Shown here: positions 9,401 to 13,548 of the stretch, piece by piece
Layout: every line of letters begins with the position of its first letter
How positions within the stretch are numbered: position 1 is the first letter of the stretch
Notes under the pieces: model-generated
What the model was told of the DNA's origin: nothing
Seen by the model: the letters and a program-made list of their open reading frames with translations, nothing else
The model's database searches: none
Assembly (NCBI GenBank): GCA_004335635.1
Contig: QAXH01005763.1
Coordinates: 1,471-15,018, forward strand
From: Chloromonas sp. AAM2
Lineage: Eukaryota; Chlorophyta; Chlorophyceae; Chlamydomonadales; Chlamydomonadaceae
DNA length: 13,548 nt
Reading direction: 5' to 3'
Made by a program: the position numbers and the translations under genes

Positions 9401-11725
9401 CAAGTGAAACAGAAGATGGCGTAAGCATCAACTACGCATGTGAGCGATGCAACAGAAGGTGTGCCATTTCGACATCTGGCGTACAAGTGCAGGCACAGGG
9501 CTCATCAACAGTCCCTCTTCTGATAGTATTGAGGCAGGTGTACGTTGTCAAGTTGCTCGTTCATATTGCCACTTGGCAATTGGCCAAGCTTATCAAGTTA
9601 TCAGTTATTCAACACCACTTGTCTTTGCTGAATGCACCAGCAGTGTGCACACGTCTCAACATGCATCACACAAATGAATGCGCGCGTGCAGGTGCGGGTG
9701 CTGTTCGCACCGACACTGCCCGAGGAACACGCCATCGCCCAGGACGTGGGTGCAGCGCTGATGTCCCTCCCCTCAGCACCCCTTTCCGCCTTCCCCCGTG
9801 CCACACCACCAACAGCTGCCAATGCAACCACCACCATCACCACCATCGGTACTGCACTTGAAGACAGCTCTGTTGTGCTTCGTGGTGGGAACTCGCCCGG
9901 TGCTGCCAATGATGAGCTTACGGGGGTTCACAGCGGCGGCGGGGGGTCTTTGCCGCGTCACAAGAGCGCAACACAGCCCTCCATTCCGTGGCTGGGCTCC
10001 CCTCCTGGCTCGTGTGTGGCACGGTCGGTTTCAGGGGGCAGTTTTGACGCGCCTGGCGGCAGCATGGCGGATCTTGACGCATTGGCGAAGGCGCTCGTGG
10101 CTCGCTCGCATGATGCCTTGGTGACGATGAGCATCGGCGGCGGCAACACTGGAGAATGCTTGCAGAACCTGCGCCACCGGTACATCACAGTACAGGTCAG
10201 TCGGTTGAGTGTGATGTCGGTTTGTTGCGCAGTTGATAGTTAAGTTGGTTGACAGTTGGTTGGGTCCCACGTGACTCACAGTTGGAAGCATAAGTTCGTG
10301 GGTGTCAGGAACGGGCAAATGGAGGCATTTCTTCTTGCAGTGCATGCTGTGAGCAAGTGGTTGTCGCAGTTGTAGTGAAGAATGCAGGGGATTGTGGTTG
10401 TTTTCTAACTGCTTACTGGTTGTTCGCTGCAGGTGCCGTTGCCGCAATACGGGCCAGACACGCCCCTGAACACGTCCTTTGACTGCCCTCCCTCCCCCAT
10501 GTCCCACCATGCCACTGACCTGCACTCAGACCTAGTCTCCCTCTCAGGCTTCAGTGTAGGCAGGGTGGAGGACTTAGCTGGCATGAGCAGGCCCATGACA
10601 CGCAACGCATCGCTGTGCAGCATGCACAGTGTACCATACAGTGCTGCAGCAATGGCTGCACCGAATGTGATGGTCCAGGCAGCGCTGTCAGCAGTTGCCT
10701 TGGATAGCCCAGGCAGTGAGTTTGGAGGAAACGCTGCAGGACAAGGGGGTGTCCAAGATTCAGGGGTGGTTGCGGCAGTTAGCACGGTTGTCATGGATGC
10801 CCTGGGTTCGATGGATGGATCACAGCATGGGGGCGACGGGGCGGTTGCGGCTCTCTTCACCCCACGGGGCGCGGTGGCCGCCCGCCCAGCATCCGTGCGG
10901 GGGCTGTCCCGTGGGGTGAACAGCGGGCGTGGGCTGGTCACCACCCGTAGCACACTCAGCGGCAGCCTGCGAACAGGCTCGCCCAGGCTGCAGAGCAGTA
11001 TGAACGGGACGCAGCACGCAGGGGCGGTGGCGGAAGACCCAGCGGCCGAGGCGCAGGCGGGGACGTCACCCCAAGCGGCAGTGTGCGTGGTCCCCCGCGC
11101 CCAGGCCCCGCAGCAGGCGGGCATGCCCGCGCCCCGGGCGCCCCATGTGGCACGCATCCTGGTTGACCCGGGGTTCAAGGAGCAGTTTGAGATTGGCAAG
11201 CATTCCACGGAACGCTACGACACCATCCTGGCGGCTCTGCCCCGCGTGTACGTGGGACAGGAGGAGCGACTGCCACTGGTAAGCTGCGGACATGATCACA
11301 CTTGTCATGTTGGTCGAACTCGGTTCGTTAAGAGTGGGGTGTGCTTCCAGTGTTGTTGGCATTGGCTCACGCAATGGCAACGACTGACGATTGAAGCATG
11401 CAGCATGTTCCTGAGGTGGCCAGGTGCTGAGATTCTGTTGCAAACAGAGAGTTTGATACCACTTCCTGCGGTCCAGGGCGACTGGGAGCTATCTCTGCAT
11501 TGTTGCCTGCGCCATACCATACACACCATGCACACCATACACTGCTTCTGTGCACACCAACACGCGCGCCTGCCTTCCTCCTGCCTTGCCCCGCAGCTTG
11601 TGGAGTTGCTTTGCGAGGAGATGGGCAGCGCATTCAAGGAGCGGGGCCTGCCCCTGCCACCATGGCGCAAGGCATCCTCTCTCATGTCAAAATGGAAGCA
11701 GCGCACAAGCGCTGCACCATTATGA
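3899..11725 (+). CDS. Large Q/S-rich protein with LRRs and a C-terminal DUF506 (PDDEXK_6) segment, 9 exons, 1777 aa
   Basis: Function unknown. Proposed exons are 3899-6235, 6478-6897, 7280-7487, 7813-7974, 8417-8555, 8763-9351, 9692-10195, 10433-11278 and 11597-11725. They sum to 5334 bases, every junction has GT/AG borders, and the frame stays open to TGA at 11723. In order the protein has a Ser/Gln/Gly/Ala-rich, probably disordered region (1-919) with a Q10 tract near residue 731; four ribonuclease-inhibitor-type leucine-rich repeats (about 960-1085); a basic patch (1083-1094); another low-complexity region with His/Gln runs (to about 1690); and a DUF506 end (1691-1777). LRRs normally mediate protein binding, and DUF506 proteins are mostly plant proteins of poorly known role, placed by sequence in the PD-(D/E)XK nuclease-like group. 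No signal peptide or membrane segment is evident. The start is uncertain: an in-frame stop lies at 3887-3889, the ATG context is weak, and in-frame ATGs at 4229 or 4322 are alternatives. It could also prove to be two genes, with a break after the first exon. Confidence 0.75.
6089..6118 (+). repeat. (CAG)10 tract coding polyglutamine
   Basis: Ten uninterrupted CAG codons encode Q10 at about residues 731-740, near the end of the first large exon, followed shortly by further Gln runs (QQQQ, then HQQ). Pure CAG codons suggest a repeat likely to vary in length between strains. Smaller CAG runs occur elsewhere in the gene, for example at 8981-8998. Confidence 0.95.
6343..6347 (+). terminator. TGTAA motif inside intron 1
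   Basis: This poly(A)-type signal lies about 75 bases after the stop codon reached by reading through the first exon's donor. If used, it would give a short transcript coding only the Q-rich N-terminal region. The motif is only five bases long and may be chance. Confidence 0.3.
6393..6431. repeat. (AC)n microsatellite in intron 1
   Basis: About 19.5 uninterrupted AC dinucleotides lie 46 bases before the proposed acceptor of intron 1. The minus-strand reading frame over it (a run of Cys-Val) is a by-product of the repeat. Confidence 0.98.
6898..7279 (+). other. Intron 2 of the LRR/DUF506 gene
   Basis: A 382-base intron, donor ACCATG|GTGAGG and acceptor GCTGTGCAG|GCC, phase 0. Its middle is the 16-bp CATGTG-type minisatellite (7062-7203), and a further diverged copy (TATGTGATGCACGTGC, 7258-7273) sits against the acceptor. 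Confidence 0.85.
7062..7203. repeat. 16-bp minisatellite, about 9 copies
   Basis: Nine units of 15-16 bases, each starting CATGTG, run head to tail; the commonest form is CATGTGATGCACGACC (7094-7109 and 7157-7172). Units begin at 7062, 7078, 7094, 7110, 7126, 7141, 7157, 7173 and 7189. Variation is concentrated in the second half of the unit. Every unit carries the E-box-like hexamer CATGTG. The minus-strand reading frames here, with repeated His-Gly-Ser-Cys-Ile-Thr-Trp, are artefacts of the array. Confidence 0.95.
7488..7812 (+). other. Intron 3 of the LRR/DUF506 gene
   Basis: A 325-base intron, donor GACCAGG|GTGGGT and acceptor CTGCCCAG|GTGCG, phase 1. Its last 65 bases are five tandem 13-bp units, and the 3' splice site is the end of the last unit. 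The rest shows nothing recognisable. Confidence 0.88.
7748..7812. repeat. 13-bp tandem repeat ending exactly at a 3' splice site
   Basis: Five perfect-length 13-base units start at 7748, 7761, 7774, 7787 and 7800. Units 1 and 3 are both CTGTACTGCCTCA; units 2 and 4 differ from each other by one base, so there is also a 26-bp higher-order period. The last unit, TTGTACTGCCCAG, ends with the AG of the acceptor, and exon 4 starts at the next base. Confidence 0.95.
8141..8183. repeat. Two-part inverted repeat in intron 4
   Basis: CCGACATG (8141-8148) pairs with CATGTCGG (8176-8183), and nested inside TCCGT (8158-8162) pairs with ACGGA (8170-8174) around a 7-base loop. The result is a stem-loop with an asymmetric internal bulge. 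It may be chance or a worn transposon-end structure; no function is assigned. Confidence 0.65.
8389..8406. repeat. (GTGTTT)3 before the intron 4 acceptor
   Basis: Three exact GTGTTT units end ten bases before the exon 5 junction and provide the pyrimidine-poor but T-rich stretch next to the 3' splice site. Confidence 0.9.
8556..8762 (+). other. Intron 5 of the LRR/DUF506 gene
   Basis: A 207-base intron, donor GCGCAG|GTGAGG and acceptor GCATGCAG|GGCACG, phase 2. Joining completes an Arg codon and builds the basic patch KQCRQRRARSRK (residues 1083-1094) across the junction. Confidence 0.85.
9352..9691 (+). other. Intron 6 of the LRR/DUF506 gene
   Basis: A 340-base intron, donor GCCCTA|GTGAGT and acceptor GCGTGCAG|GTGCGG, phase 0. 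It has no stop in the upstream frame, so the open frame runs on to 9861, but its length is not a multiple of three, so retention would shift the frame of the next exon. Its base composition is more AT-rich than the exons. A GT at 9340 (CAA|GTGTGC) is a possible alternative donor in the same phase. Confidence 0.75.
10196..10432 (+). other. Intron 7 of the LRR/DUF506 gene
   Basis: A 237-base intron, donor GTACAG|GTCAGT and acceptor CGCTGCAG|GTGCCG, phase 0. Several imperfect GTTGG-type repeats (10240-10265) occur inside. Joining gives the reading RHRYITVQVPLPQYGPDTPL. Confidence 0.85.
11144..11725 (+). other. DUF506 / PDDEXK_6 C-terminal segment
   Basis: Residues 1691-1777, split by intron 8, read VARILVDPGFKEQFEI, then ILAALPRVYVGQEERL, VELLCEEMGSAFKERGLPL and PPWRKASSLMSKW. 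Land-plant DUF506 proteins carry the same series: a VD-x-x-F-x-x-(E/Q)FEIA-type strand, LP-x-(V/I)(F/Y)VG, a helix with a Cys near LV-x-L(M/L)C, and the ending LPPWRK-x-x-Y-x-x-x-KW. Here the Tyr before the last helix is replaced by Ser/Leu (SSLM). I do not see the N-terminal part of the plant domain (the GY-x-A-x-x-C-x-(S/T)-x-W stretch) in the preceding linker. The match is made from memory of the family. Confidence 0.82.
11279..11596 (+). other. Intron 8 of the LRR/DUF506 gene, 318 bases and open in frame
   Basis: Donor CCACTG|GTAAGC and acceptor CCCCGCAG|CTTGTG, phase 0. The length is exactly 106 codons with no in-frame stop, so an unspliced message would stay in frame. Splicing joins ERLPL to LVELLCEEM, which fits the DUF506 pattern without a gap, so removal is strongly supported. 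ACACCATAC/ACACCATGC repeats lie at about 11512-11543. Confidence 0.9.
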
Positions 11726-12169
11726 TGCTAGTACAACTCAAGCTGATGTTACGACGGTATTGGAGCGCCCAGCGTGGTCCATGGCTCACGAAGATGACAT
11801 GTCAGAGGGGTGGGCATACGCAAGAGTCAAGTAGGGGCCAGACGCCACATGGGTGACACGACAGCTTATAGCAATGAGAGGGAAGGCAAGCCAGGACCAG
11901 AAATCTTCTGTGGCCAGGCTTGGCTGTACTTGTCCGATTGGTCCTATGCAGCGGGACTCCACCATCAAACATCTTCTCTGGCAGAGCAGTCATTTTGCTT
12001 GAAGTAGAGCTTCTAAATCTTGGGCCAAACTCAGTTTTGATTATGGGCACGGGACACTATCGGATTTGCCAGACTGCGAACACAACCAGAGATGCATTGT
12101 TGCAACAAGCAACAACATCGGAAACAGAAAAATTTGCTTGGGAAAATACTTCCAAAAGGTGGGACGTGT

Positions 12170-12181
12170 GGGACATGTCCC
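12170..12181. repeat. 12-bp perfect palindrome
   Basis: GGGACATGTCCC reads the same on both strands. A related half (GACATGTCG) follows at 12196-12204, and similar ACATGTC words occur in intron 4 (8175-8182). No function is assigned. Confidence 0.75.
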
Positions 12182-12683
12182 AAAAAGAAATTGGAGACAT
12201 GTCGATAGGCATGCGCAATCGCTTAAGTACCTATGTTACACACGCCTATGTGGCTCTGAGCCCTGACAGCATTCAAAGCACAAACGGTTGAAGAGTTTTC
12301 CTGGGTTGCATACTCAATTGCTCTTAACTATTCCAATGCAGCAATGCTCTTAGTTTGTGGCATTGCTTCATTCTGAACATGACACAGACGTTCAGATAAT
12401 GCTCACACGTTTTTTGTATTTACAACGCGTGCGTTTCGTTAGTGGTTTTGTTCCTTCCTCTGTGGGTTTCTCAATCTGATGCTAATCAGATGTGGTTGGC
12501 AACTGTAGGAGAAGCATTGAATCACCGACGAGCTGTTAACACATTATCAAGGATGAAAAGCCTGTAGTTTGCATGTGTATTGGGCTAAGGCAACTTTGGC
12601 TGATGCAAAGCAAAACACCATTTCTTCGCAACATGTGTGGTTTTCATGTTCTACCATACCATTTTGCCTGGTTGGTACTAACT

Positions 12684-12728
12684 TATGTTAGGTTTGCATT
12701 CTTAGCAAACCTAACCTATGTTAGGTTT
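12684..12728. repeat. 11-bp hairpin plus direct repeat (TATGTTAGGTTT)
   Basis: GTTAGGTTTGC (12687-12697) and GCAAACCTAAC (12705-12715) are perfect reverse complements around a 7-base loop. TATGTTAGGTTT also recurs directly at 12684-12695 and 12717-12728, so the element has both an inverted and a direct copy of the same word. It resembles a folded-back small repeat more than a transcription stop. Confidence 0.85.
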
Positions 12729-12897
12729 CCATATCTTAGCTAGGTTGGTAGACGTGTGGTGTGTTGCCAGTACTGGGACAGTGTTTTTCGACAATTCTGT
12801 GGGTAGTGCGGTATGTCACTGAGACGTGTTGAAATCAGAATGGCACCACCTGCGGCATCCACCAGCGCCTTGGGGAGGAAGCGGGTCACCATGGGCA

Positions 12898-12941
12898 ATG
12901 AGGCAGTTCCCATGAGGCTGCCATTCCCATGAGGCAGTTCC
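12898..12941. repeat. 13-bp direct repeat, 31-bp period
   Basis: ATGAGGCAGTTCC occurs at 12898-12910 and 12929-12941, with the related word CCCATGAGGC in both copies' surroundings. It sits in a short GC-rich island (about 12840-12945). Confidence 0.9.
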
Positions 12942-13227
12942 TAGTACGGGAACTTACAACACCGTGGTTCCAGTGTTACTCCCAGGAATTGTGCCAAAAC
13001 TGGCAAACTTTTTTTTTCGCTAGTGTGCATGCAGCATAGCTGGCAACGAAGCTCGATAATGGTAGAATGGCAGAAGCTGCACATAAAGGTCGCATGGTCT
13101 GTTTCTTTGCCACGGCTCTGCTGTGTGTTTTTGACGGTTCCTTATAACAATTCAGCCAACTGGCTTGGAACGGCCGACAGCTCCGCCTGACAGCCTTAGG
13201 TTCAATTGTGGATCAAACGGAGTACAG

Positions 13228-13261
13228 AGTTAGGCTGTTTGCACAGTTAGGCTGTTTGCAC
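13228..13261. repeat. 17-bp tandem duplication
   Basis: AGTTAGGCTGTTTGCAC is present twice without spacer (13228-13244 and 13245-13261), with identical copies, so the duplication looks recent. Confidence 0.95.
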
Positions 13262-13286
13262 GGCTGTGCCAGCTTGGCGCACATTG

Positions 13287-13293
13287 TATATAA
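13287..13293 (+). promoter_or_regulatory. TATATAA motif
   Basis: A TATA-box-like heptamer lies 34 bases before the TGTAA at 13327. It could belong to a promoter of a gene beyond the right edge, but nothing else supports this. Confidence 0.2.
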
Positions 13294-13326
13294 CAGGGCA
13301 GCGGATATCCTGCTGTTGCATGTCGC

Positions 13327-13331
13327 TGTAA
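13327..13331 (+). terminator. TGTAA poly(A) signal, possibly of the LRR/DUF506 gene
   Basis: This is the first TGTAA on the + strand after the stop at 11725. If it is the one used, the 3' UTR is about 1.6 kb, which is long for this kind of alga. Confidence 0.4.
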
Positions 13332-13445
13332 TCTGCCGGTTATAGCCAACTGTGTCTTCACAGCTCCTCACAAAGCGTGATTGAAAGGGACGTTGAGGTC
13401 CGGCAGCTTACATGATGAATAGCATATCTCGTACAAGTGAAGTGG

Positions 13446-13548
13446 GACAAGTGAAGTGAAGTCATACAAGTCGGGACAAGTGAAGTGAAGTCGTACAAGT
13501 CGGGACAAGTGAAGTGAAGTCGTACAAGTGAAGTGAAGTCGTACAAGT
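13446..13548. repeat. 29-bp minisatellite running off the right edge
   Basis: Units of 29 bases begin at 13446, 13475 and 13504, built from GACAAGTGAAGTGAAGTC plus a (C/G)(A/T)ACAAGTCGG-type tail. The last part (13530-13548) is a shortened unit lacking the CGGGACAAGT stretch. Within each unit AAGTG is itself repeated. A diverged start lies at 13431-13445. The minus-strand reading frame across it (repeated Thr-Ser-Leu) is a repeat artefact. Confidence 0.95.

Larger units (their letters stand above)
11726..13326 (+). other. Long 3' region of the LRR/DUF506 gene
   Basis: About 1.6 kb between the stop and the first downstream TGTAA. It is more AT-rich than the exons and holds no recognised protein. 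It contains a 12-bp palindrome GGGACATGTCCC (12170-12181), a hairpin (12687-12715), a direct repeat (12898-12941), a 17-bp tandem duplication (13228-13261) and a TATATAA motif (13287-13293). Whether all of it is 3' UTR, or part is spacer with a different poly(A) site, cannot be told from sequence. Confidence 0.5.

Noticed and set aside
11920..12291. 123-codon + strand reading frame after the large gene
   Set aside because: No family resemblance, AT-rich non-exon-like composition, no upstream promoter or downstream TGTAA close by; chance open frame in the 3' region.
12684..12728. Telomere-like TTAGG words
   Set aside because: TTAGGTTT is not the TTTTAGGG or TTTAGGG repeat of algae, and the words are not tandem; treated as a hairpin instead.
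12840..12932. 30-codon GC-rich reading frame starting MAPPAASTSALG
   Set aside because: It stands out in composition from its surroundings but is too short, contains the direct repeat of 12898-12941, and matches nothing I recognise. It may be a decayed exon fragment.
13358..13546. Minus-strand reading frame rich in Thr-Ser-Leu and His
   Set aside because: It mirrors the 29-bp minisatellite and has no other coding sign.

Overview
The window looks like nuclear DNA of a green alga, most likely a chlorophyte of the Chlamydomonas/Haematococcus kind. That placement is inferred. The genes are broken by many introns of about 130-440 bases, with GT(G/A)(A/C)G-type donors and (Y)GCAG acceptors. TGTAA, the chlorophyte poly(A) signal, lies downstream of the stops. 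Exons are GC-rich and rich in CAG repeats, and introns and spacers are full of micro- and minisatellites. There are no operons, ribosome binding sites or other bacterial features. Splice sites were assigned by eye from GT/AG signals, phase continuity and family knowledge.

Layout, all on the + strand: simple repeats (1-103); a five-exon ALG13 gene (273-1736, 173 aa) with a TGTAA signal at 2300; about 1.5 kb of spacer with no recognisable gene (2305-3882); one large nine-exon gene (3899-11725, 1777 aa predicted); a long 3' region to TGTAA at 13327; and a 29-bp minisatellite running off the right edge (13446-13548). I see no supported gene on the minus strand and no tRNA, rRNA, CRISPR array or complete transposon.

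ALG13 is the cytosolic catalytic half of the enzyme that adds the second GlcNAc to the dolichol-linked N-glycan precursor at the ER. All five exons join in frame and give a protein of the usual short eukaryotic/plant length, ending with the plant-like glycine loop HAGSGSIFE.

The large gene is the most interesting part. A long Ser/Gln/Gly-rich, probably disordered N-terminus (about 780 aa, with a Q10 tract) is followed by four ribonuclease-inhibitor-type leucine-rich repeats, a basic patch, another long low-complexity linker, and at the extreme C-terminus the conserved end of a DUF506 (PDDEXK_6) domain, ending in an LPPWRK...KW motif. Every one of its eight proposed introns keeps the frame, which argues for one gene, but only RNA data can prove it. 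Several of its introns carry tandem repeats near or exactly against the 3' splice site, and two introns, if retained, would give meaningful alternative products.

The two genes have no visible functional link. ALG13 is housekeeping; the LRR/DUF506 protein has no function I can assign.
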